Below, piece by piece: positions 46,780 to 59,039 of a stretch of 64,000 bases of DNA. The notes under the pieces were generated by a model, which saw only the letters and a program-made list of their open reading frames with translations, ran no database searches and was not told the origin of the DNA. The DNA is from Lutjanus erythropterus (lineage: Eukaryota > Chordata > Actinopteri > Lutjaniformes > Lutjanidae): the NCBI GenBank assembly GCA_020091685.1, contig CM034607.1, positions 2,967,439-3,031,438 on the forward strand, in the 5' to 3' direction. Within the stretch, counting starts at the first letter, position 1, and each line of letters opens with the position of its first letter. Both the position numbers and the translations under genes were made by a program.

Positions 46780-47170
46780 GTTCAGTCTTCATTAGGCTCT
46801 GGCCGCCTGGGCTCTGCAGAATGAGGGGGCTGAGGGTATCTTCTCCATAGGCCCCCTATATTGACCTGCCACATACATTTGCACAGTTCATTAAGGCGTA
46901 ATGAATAGCACAATTTATTCAGCTCCTTTCCTGGGATTTCAGGTGTCAGGCATCTAATAACCAGGATTCTTCTTTGACATTGGAATTCTGTGAGAAAATA
47001 AAAAAGCAGATCACAGCAGGCACCTTGTCAGCACATTGTCATGTGATAAATGTCTTGCAAAAAATCGGCTCCATTCTCATCACACCAGAATTCCCTTCAT
47101 GAATTTCCCATTATTCCTCCAAAACTACCATTGGCTCATTGTAACTGGAACCAGTTTGTGATGTTTTGAA
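46780..47170. promoter_or_regulatory. Candidate conserved non-coding block after the last visible exon
   Basis: A repeat-free stretch between the TG microsatellite and the A-rich minisatellite. It contains several homeodomain-like cores (TTCATTAAGG, GTAATGAATAG, TCTAATAACC) and a run of text with even composition. Regulatory function is inferred. Confidence 0.28.
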
Positions 47171-47283
47171 TTGTTTCGCTGAAACAGTTCAGTGCTAAAC
47201 AATGCAACACTTCCACATCTTTGGATCAACAGAATGAAGCTTTGAAACAGGTTATATTGAAGACAGGGGTGACAACATGAACT

Positions 47284-47740
47284 TCCAAGATGAAAGTAGT
47301 AAATTTACACAAAAAAAACGATATTCACAGAGATTAAAGTGGTAAATTTTAGAGAGAAAAAAAATTCACTGAGATTTAAGTGGCAAATTTTAGAGAAAAA
47401 AATAATGTTCACAGAGATTAAAGTAGTAAATTTATAAGGAAAAAAGAATATTCACTGAAATTAAAGCAGTAAATTTGCAAGAAAAAAATGAATATTCACT
47501 GACATTAAAGTGGTAAATATGCGAGAAAAGAAAAAAAATCACTGAGATTAAAGTGGTAAATTTTCAAGAAAAAAAAAGATATTCACTGAGATTAAAGTGG
47601 AAAATTGACAAGAAAAAAAAAAAAATCACTGACATTTTAGCTGTTAATATATGAGGAAAAAAAATAAAATTCACTGAGATTAAAGTGGTACATTTTAGAG
47701 AAAAAAAAATGAAAATATTCACTGAGAGTAAGTTCATAAA
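47284..47740. repeat. A-rich minisatellite, about 10 units of 43-50 bp
   Basis: The unit is TATTCACTGAGATTAAAGTG followed by GTAAATTTTAGAG and 6-12 A. Units differ by point changes and A-tract length. An inverted, more decayed version follows at 47930-48040 (TTTTTTCTTATAAATTC). Confidence 0.9.
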
Positions 47741-50646
47741 TTTGTGTTAAAAATAATGAGTTTTATGTCAAGGCCAAGATAATTTATGTCTTAAAGTGAA
47801 CACAGTAAACAACATGGAGCTGATGCAAAATTGTTGTAAACTGTTGTTAATAACTGAGAAACATAATTTATCCTGGCCTTTAAAAAATGTTTTTTATGAT
47901 AACAGGGTTTCTTTTTCTTGCACATTTCTGACTTTATAAATTCAAAGAAAGTTTTTTCTTATAAATTCACCACTTGAATCTAAGAGAGTTTTTTTTCTTG
48001 TAAATGTACAACTTTAATATCAGAAATTGAGTTTCTGTAAATATTATCTCCCTCTCCCAGCTCCATCTTTTTTTTTTTTTTTTGGATGTTGTTGTAACTT
48101 AAAGTGGCACTAATATGCCATCATAGACGGGCATTCATTTAAAATGTTAAAGTTTTTAATCATATTTTATCATTTTAACAGAACATGTCTATCATTTCTT
48201 TCTTTCCTTCACATCTGCTCCTGCTTTAATTTGCTGTTGATGCAAACTTCCACACTTCTTCCTTAAATTCAGAGTAATGTACATTCTAAGTACAACCAGT
48301 CATGCTGTACTCCCCATCACTCTTGTTTCCAACTGATTCTACAGAGCAGTTTCTCCAATAGCTGTTCAACTGCTGTCAATGAAACTCAGCACTTCTGCAC
48401 AGATGTTTCACATTCCAGCAGTTTAAAGAGTTTTATATCTTCTGCTGATAAATGATTAAATAATTCATCAATCAGCAGAAAACAAAGCACCAACTACTGA
48501 AGTAATTGTTCAAAATCATTTAAGTCATTCTCAACATGTGAAAATGTTACTTTGGGCTCTAGAAAAATTATGACTATTTCCTGAGGTATTGAAAGCCAAT
48601 CAATTGATCAGACAAATTAATCAATAATGTTTGAAGCTCTAACTCAGTCCCTCCAGGAAGGTGCGATGTTGCAATCGCAACAATTAACACAAATTCAACC
48701 AAGCAATTTTGTCCAACTTTTCCGCAAAGTTGACCAACCTTCATTGCTTCCTGTGAGTTCTAACAATTGATTTGTTTGGTTTTTGTCAATGTTATTGATA
48801 TTTATCAATGCTCTGTGCACTTTTCAACAAGTTTGTTGTCAAAAAGATTTTGCTTCTTTGTGGAATACCTCCAGGTGCATCTTCTTCATCTACAAATAAC
48901 ACATTTTGTTAGAGTTTTTGTAATCCTGAGCTTTTTGGTGAGGTTGCTTAGAACACTTAGAGTAGATTGCAGTTTTGTGTCACTGAAACAGGTTGCCTTT
49001 GATTTCCATAAATATATAAAAAAAATCAAATTTTCACATGCTCCTGCAATTTTATTCCAAAACAATGTCTAAAAACAGAGCAACATGTGTTGTAATTTTT
49101 TTGGAAAAGTTGCCATGAAATCAGGTGTTTTAGGCCACATCAATCCCAAAAAACAGTCTGTGAAATCTTGGAGGGACTGGTAAATCCCTCCCTTTCATTG
49201 TAGGCTTTTAATGTAATAACTGTGCAGGAAGTACTGTGTGCCGTTGACTTTGCCTTTTTTAAATCCAGAAAAAAAACAAGTAGAAGCACTTGGAATTATT
49301 GTGTGAATGTATTCCTGTTTAAAAGAGCAGCAGAGTGGTGAGTATACACATGAGACTGTCAAAATGTACAATATGCTGAAAATATGATGCAAGGTAGGTC
49401 ATTTCAACACCCACGATACCCGCACTCTTTCTTTTACTCACCCAGCAACTCAGCTTTATTTGTCCATGCAGGCTTATTATTTGCATATTGGCTTTTTATT
49501 TGAGAATGTTCCTTTTTAATGTATTTTCTTTTGCACTAGTTAACACAGCGGTGTGTGTAGAGAGGAAGCATCAACAAACTGTTGCAGTGACATCATGTAC
49601 TGCTTCTAAAAATGATACTATGTCCATTGCAAGAGCAGTACCATAGAAAAAAAGATGAAAGAAAAAGCTGAACACTTGGATATCAAAGTGTTTGTGTTGT
49701 ATTTGCGGCAGTGTTTAAGTTGTGAGGGTTGCTGCTCGGGGGTGTGAGGTGTGCTGCCCTGACTCTTTCTATCTTTGCATTGCACAGGTTGTGAGAGCCG
49801 GGGCAGCCACCTCACCTCCCATAAAAACTGGGGACAGATGACCGTTGGCTTAGAGACAGAGAGAGGCAGATTGAGGCGTTTGAAGAAGTCAGGCTGAAGA
49901 ACGAGACCGTCATGGTGACCCCGCAGCCACCTCTGATCCAAACTGGACCAACAACTTGAAAATTGAGCAGGACTGTCTAAATCTAAAACAAGGAGCATAA
50001 ATGTTTTGGTTAATGTTGGACTCTTAACTGTTTTAACATTCTACAAGTAACTTGGTTGATTCTTTTTGTGACCAGCTGTGGCTTCAGTTGCATCTATGCA
50101 ATTGTCTGCATCTACAAAGTTTTGACCAAGATGAAGTTCTACATGTATTTGTACAAGTCATGTCAACCTGTCTTGTGCTACGTAGGTAGCATGAAACACG
50201 AATAAGTATAACTGAAGAGCTTACCATCGAGCCAAATGATGGGAACAACTGCTCCACATTCAATTTGTAAAGATCCCATGAAATGGTGTATTTACTTTCT
50301 TAATATGATGTATTTCCTTTAGAAACAGGAAGTTAGACTGGGAGCGATCAGTCAGCTATGAAGTGGAATTCAGTTTGATTTGATAAGACATCTTTTTTTA
50401 TGATAACAGTATACCCACTATTGAATTATAAAGACCACTGAAAATGCACTGTTTTCCAATGAAGAATAAGAAGCTTTTCTCAAGCGATGTTGAGTGTAAT
50501 AAGTTTGTCCAAAGCTTATTAGTGTTCATAACTGCTCACATGGCAGCTGATCTTCCCTCTGTAGGAAAGCAGTGGAAGATTCTTGACTGTGATCGTTTTG
50601 CTCACAGTGAGGAAGCACAGTGAAAAACTCAGCTCAGATGATTTTT

Positions 50647-51879
50647 GGGTAACGCTTTCTATGACGCCACATTATAAACATACATAAACATAAACATGTT
50701 CTACTGTGCTTATAGCAATTTATAAGTCTATTTATAATCACTCAGTTATTTATGTTTCCTAACTGTAATTATAACACAGATAATGCTTATTATGACACTC
50801 ATGTCTATAAAGCATTATAAACATACTTTTGTCTTTTACTGTGCTTATAGCAATTTATAATTATCGTTATAAACACTCAAATATTCATAATGCTTCCTAA
50901 CTATATTGACAACACATATGCTTCATAACAGTAATTATAACATATTATAATGCCCATGTCTATAATGCATTATTCTGTGCTAATATTAATGTAGAAATGT
51001 ACTTCTAAGGACTCATAAATATTCATAATGCTTGACGCTACAGTAATCATAACATGTTTTAAAGTATTTTATAATAACTTCTAAAGTCAAGTATCATAGT
51101 GCTGCTCACCCTCTGGCAACATTCATAGCGTATTATAATCCTCAGTTTTTGGTTATGATGTGTTACAATATGTTTGAAAAAAAATTCACTATGATCCTTG
51201 CGCCAAAATTTGTCAGACAGTGACCAGTAGTTATAAATTATTCTGATACTTGACCTTACAATTCAGTTTATGCTTTATGATGTGTTATGGTAATCATTAT
51301 AAATCATTATAAATTTTTATGAGTGTATAACGCATTGCAAGTGTGTTTATAATGCATTATAGACATGGGCATCATAATGTGTTATGATTATTGTTGTAAA
51401 GCATTATGAAGTGTGTATAACTAACTATAACTAATTATACATTGCTAGAATAACAGTGTAACACAATATATGTGCTTATATTGATTATAGACATGGGTGT
51501 AATAATGTGTTATGATTGTTATAAAGGATTAAGAGTATTTATGAGTGCTTATGACTATAATTATACAATGCTATAAGCACAGTATAATGCATTAAAAGTA
51601 TATTTATAATGCATTATAGACATGGGCATCATAATGTGTTATAGTTATTGCAATAAATAATTACAAATATTTATGAGTGCTCATAACTATATAGGCTGCT
51701 ATAAGCACAGTATAAAGCACTGTGTTTGTAATGCATTATAGATGTGAGTATCATAACATGTTATTATTGTTATTGTTGTCATTATAACCTAAATTATACA
51801 TTTCTATAAGGACAGTATATTGCATTATGAATGTGTTTATAATGCATTATAGACATGGAGGTTATAGAAAGTGTTACTC
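50647..51879. mobile_element. 1.2-kb fold-back element with repeated inner units
   Basis: The ends GGGTAACGCTTTCTATGACG and the complement of the right end, GAGTAACACTTTCTATAACC, are inverted. The left half carries units such as CATGTCTATAATGCATTAT and TATAGCAATTTATAA; the right half carries their complements (ATAATGCATTATAGACATGG, repeated at about 120-base steps, and CATTATAGACATGGGCATC). The whole can pair with itself. There is no open frame, so it is non-autonomous. The terminal GTAACACTTT is shared with other fish DNA repeats. Confidence 0.7.
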
Positions 51880-52099
51880 CTTTTTACATCGTCTGACTGA
51901 GGGCTCTGTCCTGATTAATTCCAGTTGATGCCTCGCGGTGTTCACCTGCTTCCAACATGTGTGATCAACATAGTTTCATTGGTACCAGGCTGCTGCTGTG
52001 CACTTTGACCTCTCTATGACTTCTCATCAGTATTATGGACTGAAGTCATCTGCCACTCAAACAATCTGAGCATTTCAGTGTGAATTTGGTTCTTTGCAG

Positions 52100-53150
52100 A
52101 CGCACTTGGACGCAGGCTTTCCCAGACTTGAGTGTTGTGTTGTGTTTTCTCAGTAAACGGAGGACCAGAGTAAAGAAGAGTCAGTGTTGTGTATAGAGAA
52201 GCCGGCTGTTTCTTGTGTATCGAGTGTAGCAGTAAAGTAATGCTACCATCCAAGCATCTGTAGTAGAAAACAAACTAGTGTAGTTAGCGGTAATAGCACT
52301 TAAATATTAGTCCAAATGTCTCTCGTGTCTTCAGGCATTTAGAAGTCTTCCTCTGTCTCCATATCTTGAAGCGACAGTTAAACTGACACGTCCTCAGAAA
52401 GAAGCCCAGCTTTGTCTCCACGTCCCTGGTGGCCCATAGTCAGTGCTGTCAAAACAACAGCTGCTTGCTGCTCTGTCAGGGCTCATGACAAGTGTCACAT
52501 CCTGCCCTCATATGTCACTCTGGTGCCTATCCAGGGCCCTATATGCATGCTTTTGGGAGCAGTCATACCCGTGCAGTTTACTGCTTTTTGTCTCTCTGGG
52601 GTGTGTCCAGAAACACCACCACGCTGGGTTTGTCTTCAGAGATGAGATCTCGGTGACTCCTGAGCAGTCTTCTCCCATCACTCATACTCTGTCAGTTACA
52701 GAGACTATGTCACTTCTACAATGCATGGCTTTATCTATTTACTCACATCTGTACAGTAATTTAAAGCTGAAAATAAGTGATGTGGTCGTGTAGAATTTGA
52801 ATGCCAGGTAGCTCTGTAGTGTGACCATGTGTACAGTATTTATTGAAGAGGCCAAACATACATGTCTTTTCTTTTCGTGCCTACATACTTGATTATATAT
52901 CATAAGCTTGTGTTGTGAGCAGAGTTCAACTCTGACGTAGTCTTAAAGTGACTACCATATTTTATTTTAATTGCCAAACATTTGTTTACAGACTTGCTTT
53001 GAAGGGATTATTTCTTATTAATGGTGTACTGTATACTGTATTACTGTGATACTGTATGAAGTAAGAATGTGAATGTTGCTGCTGTTGTGTATGTGAAGTG
53101 TCTCAGCCTCTGGCCTATAGCTCTTGAAAATTAAGCGGAGCTTTAATAAA
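52100..53150 (+). other. Candidate alternative last exon with 3'-UTR-like tail (unconfirmed)
   Basis: After acceptor TTGGTTCTTTGCAG, phase-2 entry from the exon at 46484-46605 gives Arg then RTWTQAFPDLSVVLCFLSKR, RTRVKKSQCCV and a TAG stop at 52194-52196. The following kilobase lacks repeats and ends in AATAAA at 53145-53150 with a 3'-UTR-like character from about 52800. Use of this end would produce a PHF14 without its last PHD finger. No family support is known to me; it could also be a different transcript or unrelated intron. Confidence 0.2.
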
Positions 53151-53919
53151 CTCTTGACTTTTTCACCTTATTGCCGCAGTGATAAATGAGTGTCAGCCAG
53201 CTAATTAATTGTTCTAAAGGTGCGGCAGCGGCGGTCCGTTTGTGCGTGTAATGCCCTCTGTCATCTATGATTTATCACCTGGGAAGTGGCCTTCTTGTTG
53301 GGGGGTGGGGGGGTGCGGCTCAGACGAAATGTTGCTTCTCAGCCCACATACAGTACAGCTGAGACGGATCTGCTGGATTCTCTCTCTGCAGCAACTGACA
53401 CGCTTTGATCAGCAGAGACTTTTTTAAAAAACTGTGTCTACGCAGTATTGTAGCTGCTGATTGCCAATATCTTGACCTTTACTTCTAGCCATTTTCATGC
53501 CTAAGCAGATAGAATTTCTTAAAGCTGACAACCCACAGACCACCAAGTATTTAATCAAGTAAACACTTTCATACACATCATATTAGAGTTGAACGCTGAT
53601 TTGTAATAAAAGTCAAAAACATTTGTCATTTAATGTCAGTTAAAGGAGAAATATGTGATGTATTTTGCTGTACTGAAGCATAAATTGACCATGATATGTT
53701 GAAAAACTGTCATCTTCAACAACAAGACTACAGCTAGCATGTCACAGGCTGGAATACCAGTTTTCATTCTCCCATTTCATGTGAAATAGAGTTATAATTA
53801 ATGCCGAATGTTTGCTGAATGAGTAAGTGGCTGTCTAGGGATTGTAAAGAAACTATTAATAATGTTGTAGAAGAGTGTGTATTTTCGAAGCTGTGGGCTC
53901 CTTTACAATGACAGACAAC

Positions 53920-54305
53920 TAGAGCTTGAGATCTGTGCTCAGACCCGACGGGCCCCAACGGGTTTGGGTCGGGTCAGGCATATTTCCTACATATTTCATG
54001 GGCTTACGTCGGGTTTGGCCTATACTACAATTATTTTTTTATTATTATTATCAATAGTAGTACTAGTATTAATTTTTTTCTAATTTTTCTCCCCAGTTTT
54101 GTCGTTGTCAATTCAGATTCCCCCCATGTATGTCCGTGTCACTGCCAACTAATACTGTTTGGTACATAGAGGGAAGCTTGTTGAGAAAAATGTTGGGTTG
54201 TAAGTGTGTTTGAGCAGGAATATGCTAATGAGGGCCAGGTTCGGATTGGTTTCAGACTTTGTCAATTTGTTGGGCTTGAGCCTTTTCAAGCTCAACTTTT
54301 CAGGG
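53920..54305. repeat. GGGTCGGGT-containing repeat
   Basis: AGAGCTTGAGATCTGTGCTC at the left is followed by GACCCGACGGGCC and GGGTTTGGGTCGGGTC; at the right is CTTTTCAAGCTCAACTTTT. GAGCTTGA and TCAAGCTC are inverted ends. GACCCGAC/GGGTCGGG runs are known from hAT-type repeats of fish; the central part is decayed. Confidence 0.45.
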
Positions 54306-54524
54306 CCAGTTAAACTTCTTCAGACTGACAGTCATAAACAGCTGATCAAACTAACAGTGTAGGACTCGGCGTTGCTTGTCATTGTCTAATTATAATGTTC
54401 CTGAGTTTGGTGCTGGACAAGAGTGTCAAGCTGTGTCCAAAATATAAATGACTCATCCTCTGGAGACTATGACTATGGTCAATAAGTTTAATTTGAGCCT
54501 GGCACATAGATTTTGATCAGAGCT

Positions 54525-54720
54525 CGACAGATACTAGAGTTTTCAGGCCAAAACCATAATTTATATTTGAGAGTCTAAATAGGATAATGATATTTTGGCC
54601 TAGATTAGTATTTTTACTTACTTAAACACACATTTTTGATAAAGATCCTTTAAATTTGGTTGCTTAAAGAATTTTTGTAAACACAGATTTTAGTCAGTGC
54701 TCTGTGGTGGATAAATGACG
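54525..54720. repeat. Possible MITE fragment (GAGCTCGACAGAT)
   Basis: GAGCTCGACAGATACTAGAG followed by GCCAAAACCATAATTTATAT resembles repeats in fish with GCTCGACCGAT-like ends; a relative with GGTCTATATCGGTATTGGC is near 12400-12500. Confidence 0.3.
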
Positions 54721-55039
54721 TAATGTTTTTAAAAACTCAAACGTACAGTATTTCTGTAGAGCAGTGAGTGCTTTATGGACAGGCCAAGGGTGCCACATGG
54801 CAGTAGTTGAGCTTACTGGCCTTGGAAAAAGCATGTGACAAAAAAATCCTTTGCACAAGATCCTCTTATTGAAATTAAGTCATATTTTGTGGCCTTGATC
54901 AGAGGATTAACTTGTTTGCTCAGTTACTTTTTTGGTTCTTCATTACAAGAGAAGACTCAGTCTACTGATGAAAGCCACAGGATGTAGCTGAAAGCCCAGG
55001 GAAATTTCCCACAAGCTGATTACGCTAAAAACTTTTCAT

Positions 55040-55860
55040 CAAATTATGAGTATTTTGCTGCGGTTTTTGACTGATGCTGCTGTCCACAGATTTTATAATA
55101 TACATCCAACGGAAGGTACTGCAGGTGGATGTTCAGCCTTTGTTCTTGTGGGAGACAGAAAGAGAGACATTTTGGGTTTCCGACGTGGCGGCATCTCCGT
55201 GAGATGGAACCAACTCACCGTGGCGAACTGTAGCTGCCCCAATCCCTCATCCTCGACCCCCGGGGTCCGTGGGGACCTAAAGGCAGTCGGCAAAACCAGA
55301 GATCAGCTCGGCTACAGCTGGTTTCTGGTTTGGGGGGATGAGACTGAGGGCCGGGAGGCGCAGGAAGGGGAGGGGCCGAGGGATAAAGAGAGAGAAAAGC
55401 TAGCAGGGAGGTTCTGGAAAGCAGTAACCTTTCCGATGATGAGTGCGTTTCCCATTACTGCTCTGACACCGGATCCGGGGAGATGATTTAATGGCGGCAT
55501 TTTGTTTTTGCTGACTTCACCCTTTTTCCCCCCTATTAAAACAGAAAACACAAGAGCTGGGACTGGGGCTGTGTGGGAAGTGTGGCCAAGCAGCTAAAAT
55601 CTATTACTCCTCAACTCCTTCCCCCGTCTCTTTATCCCACTGATTCCGCCTCAGTGTGGGTGCGCTCAAATGCTTCCTGAGGTGCACGCTCTCCCGTCTC
55701 CTCCTCCTTAACTGCTTCTCTCTTATCATCTTTCCACTGCACTGTGTCGCTTCCTAACCCATTTTTTAATCATTACACACCGAATATGAACCACAGAGCC
55801 CTCTGGGTGCCTTATATCTTAATTGATTACTTTGTCATAAGCTTGTTTTAATAGAGTTGC
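55040..55860. promoter_or_regulatory. GC-richer single-copy block, possible conserved non-coding sequence
   Basis: Locally GC-rich (especially 55180-55480) and free of recognised repeats. A 146-codon plus-strand frame and two antisense frames cross it; none resembles a known protein and the plus frame has no splice context tying it to phf14. Confidence 0.22.
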
Positions 55861-57022
55861 AGTGCACTGCAAGCTGTTTGTATCTCTAGTGGGATTTATG
55901 TGGCGAGGTACCGGTAGAGTAGACTTGAGTTTCCGGCCTGGTCAGACGCATCAAGGCTCCAGTTTGTCCTGCAGAGGTGAGGGCAGAGACCTGCTGCTGG
56001 AATCAGTTTTTCTCCAGGGTTGTACCCAGTTCACTGGGGCCCCCTGCTGGAAAATTTCAGCAACATCCGACACATCCAAAGCACCAGGTTAGAGCTTCCT
56101 TTCCATCCCAGCTGTGAATGAGTTGTGTCCAGACGAGCTAATAAAGGCAGCCGCTCTCACTCGACTTTCTCCATAGGTGCGACTTCAGCAGTCCATTCAT
56201 TACTTCCCCCTCTTGTAAAACAATGGCTCTTTTATAATGTTGCAGTGACCCAACAGTAAATCAAAAAAAGTAGGAGGCTCACAAAGTCCAATAATCCACT
56301 CCTTTCTATGGAAAGACACCAGCACACTTTGTCATGGATGAGAGTCAATGCCTGAGCGCTTTGTGTCATATTGATTTCTGTCACGTGGCCACTCCCAAGA
56401 TAATTGCATTGCCCACTTGTGATAAATTCACTGCCTTGTTTCAGTCACTTGGGCTCAGACACTGGGGCTGCCAGAGAGAAAAGAAGTTTTCGAGGCCACA
56501 AACCCACTATCGATACATGGACCCATGACTGTGGACACAAAGCAGTCGGGAAGCAACAAGCATCAATAACCCTGCAGGTTCTGTCTCATCATTAAGGTGA
56601 TTCGGCTCAGTGCTTCATGTCTGTGTTTTGGATTCTTGTCTTTGTTTTTGTCACCTGGTCTGCTTTTGATAAGGAAAAGTGAACATGGCAGCTTTTTATA
56701 TAACTTCTCCTCAAGGGGTTCAGACACAGAGAAGCTGACAATACCCTAAACAAGCTGACAACAGTTACTCACATTTAACTGACATACTTTAAGCAAGACT
56801 GTCATTTTTAAAAGAATACGTTCTTTCTCTCCCAAATGAAAAGATGAATTCAAGAGAAAACTCCACTGCTCAGTTCAAAACACTCAAGGATTTTATAACT
56901 ACAGCCCTACTTAAGACAGACGGATGGATGGATTACAGAATGGGTCTACTGGGCACAGGTTCAGGGGCTCCACTGGGCCTCACCTGCAAAATGTTACTCA
57001 AAGCAACATTAAGTTCAGTGAT

Positions 57023-57398
57023 CACAAAAGACACAAAATCACCACAGAGAGATGCAAAACCACCACAAAGACACAAATAACCACAAAGAGACACAGACCA
57101 CGAAGAGACAAATTATGACCACAAAGACACGCATAAGGACCACAGAGACATAACAAACACAAAGAGACACATAAAGGACACAAAAAGACAAATGGTGACA
57201 ACAAAGAGACAAATAATGTCCAGAATGAGACACATAAGGACCACAAAGAAACATAACAAACACAAGGAGACACATAATAACAACAGAGACATATGATGAA
57301 CACAGAGACATAACAGATGCAAAGAGACACACAATGAACACAAAAAGACACCTAATGACCACAAAGAGACCTGAAATGACCTCAAAGAGACAAATAAT
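57023..57398. repeat. Minisatellite, unit ACCACAAAGAGACACATAATG (about 23-30 bp)
   Basis: Around 14 variants of CACAAAGAGACACATAATGAC in a row. The complement is nearly free of stops in three frames, giving open frames of 100-126 codons (57022-57419) made of Val/Ser/Leu/Cys repeats; these are artefacts. Confidence 0.9.
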
Positions 57399-57399
57399 A

Positions 57400-57732
57400 T
57401 TGATGAATCTGTCAATCATTTTCTTTATTAATCCTTAATTAGTTGTTTGGTTCAAAAATTGCTGGAAAACAGTTTTAAAAAACTGTTGTTCATTGTTTAC
57501 CAAAGCCCAAAGTGACGTCCTCCTCAGATGTCCTGTTTTGTCCACAACCCAAATATATTCAGTTTACTGTTAGAGAGGAGGAAAGAAACCAGAAAATATT
57601 CACATCTGATAAGTTGAAATCAGAGTTTGGACTTTTTTTTTCCTGCAATACAATAAACCAATTCTCAAACTAGTCGTCAATTAATTTAATAATTGACAAC
57701 TAATCAATTAAACAACCAATAATTGCAGCACT
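57400..57732 (-). mobile_element. GCTGCAAC-family MITE, reversed copy
   Basis: Contains AATTAGTTGTTTGGTTCA, AAAGCCCAAAGTGACGTCC, TTTGTCCACAACCCAAATAT and AGGAAAGAAACCAGAAAATA, the complement of the copies at 33607 and 39937. It ends in ATTGCAGCAC. It abuts the minisatellite at 57023-57398. Confidence 0.65.
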
Positions 57733-58149
57733 GATATTGACAGTTTCACACTGATGAAATAAATTAACGGGTAAAACGTAGAAATGATCTTACTTAACAG
57801 ATTTAATGTCTAAAATTCTGTTAGACATCATTGGTAGTTATTAAAGTCATAAAACACACTGCTTTTAATAGAAAAGGTTATTCTATTGGACGCTACAACA
57901 CAAAACACCTGAGCCTTTATATAGAAACCATTTAGCTCCAGTTTCTAACTAGAAATCACTCATAAAAGTAATCAAATCCGTCAGGAAATCAGTAAGATTT
58001 GTTGCTTCCCTCTGCTTTGACATGGTCATGTCACTTATCTTGAATTATCTCACTAGTCTAAAGAGTTCTCATTTACACATACAAGTGACTCAATCTAATA
58101 TTGTGTCATGTCTGTCCTCATCAGTGTGATTTAATGTAGTTGTGGTGAT

Positions 58150-58740
58150 ACGTCACTGAATATTCCTGCAGGCTGTGTGGATAAATGGAGGCTCTGTGTG
58201 GAGTAACAGTCCCTCCTCTTTACGAGAGCCGGACAGAAATGTGACAGCGGTCATGAACAGGTGGACAAGATCAAACGAAGCCAGCTCACAATTGCGGTCC
58301 ATCAGCTCCGCTTGGCGGGGACAGGTCCCGGGGTGACACCGGAGGGGGAGGAGGGGAACTGAGAACTTCACACAGAGATTAAATACCAGATGAAAGTGGA
58401 CACAAATCGGCAACCGAGAGCAACACGTGTAGCAGACAAAAGCAATCAATCACGTCCCCTCCACCACCTCACCTCCAATAAGATTACATCAATCAATAAC
58501 CTCTCTTATGAGTGATTGGATTTTGTCTGCTTCCAAAGTACAAGGGAGGGGGAGGGGGGCTGCTCAATTTTCCCAATGATTAAAGCAGGGCCAAATTGCT
58601 TTGATAACATCAAGGACCTTGCTGTGGCTGGGTGTGTAAGGGCAGTATTGGGAGCAGATAGGCTGCTGGTAGCAGGTGGCTCAGACAGTGAAGAGACCAA
58701 ACACTGGCTACATTACGTAGATCGGCCGGTGAGGGTCTAA
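58150..58740. promoter_or_regulatory. Candidate enhancer-like block with clustered homeodomain/PBX-type sites
   Basis: A repeat-free stretch with several TGATTGAT/ATCAATCA-type cores within 150 bases: AGCAATCAATCACG (about 58441), ACATCAATCAATAAC (about 58486), GAGTGATTGG (about 58510) and AATGATTAAAG (about 58577). Such clusters of PBX/HOX-like sites in the introns of developmental-locus genes are often conserved enhancers. The 60-100-codon frames here are not recognisable. Confidence 0.3.
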
Positions 58741-59039
58741 GTTCACCAGCCTCCGATGCCCAGTGCTGCTAATATTCAACTTTTATGGATCAAACGGCAG
58801 CCAGAGGCATCTGTTTCCTCTCCACCTGCATGGTTAACCAGCTGGCTAGAAGACCAGACTGTAGGAAAACGTGGACAGTGTGTCTGTGATGAGTTTCTGA
58901 ATGGATGTTTTGATGATAGACATTGTGGTCACCTTGGCATTCAGTAAAGCCAGAGAATCCAAATTTTGGCAAAGGGGATACTAGATGGAGGTAAGGTAGG
59001 CCAAGCAAGCAGTAACCACTACATCTGTAGGGGTTTTTA

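Noticed and set aside
47284-47740. CRISPR-like array
   Set aside because: The repeats are adjacent, A-rich and without unique spacers, inside a vertebrate intron.
49618-49998. 126-codon minus-strand open frame
   Set aside because: No recognisable domain, no neighbouring exon, and within chance expectation.
55046-55486. 146-codon plus-strand open frame in a GC-richer block
   Set aside because: Higher GC lowers stop frequency; both strands are open here and no domain is recognisable. Kept only as a possible conserved non-coding block.
58756-58947. CVCDEFLNGC text reminiscent of the missing PHD finger
   Set aside because: It lacks the second Cys of the pair and the aromatic-His-x-x-Cys spacing, and there is no suitable acceptor in the right phase.
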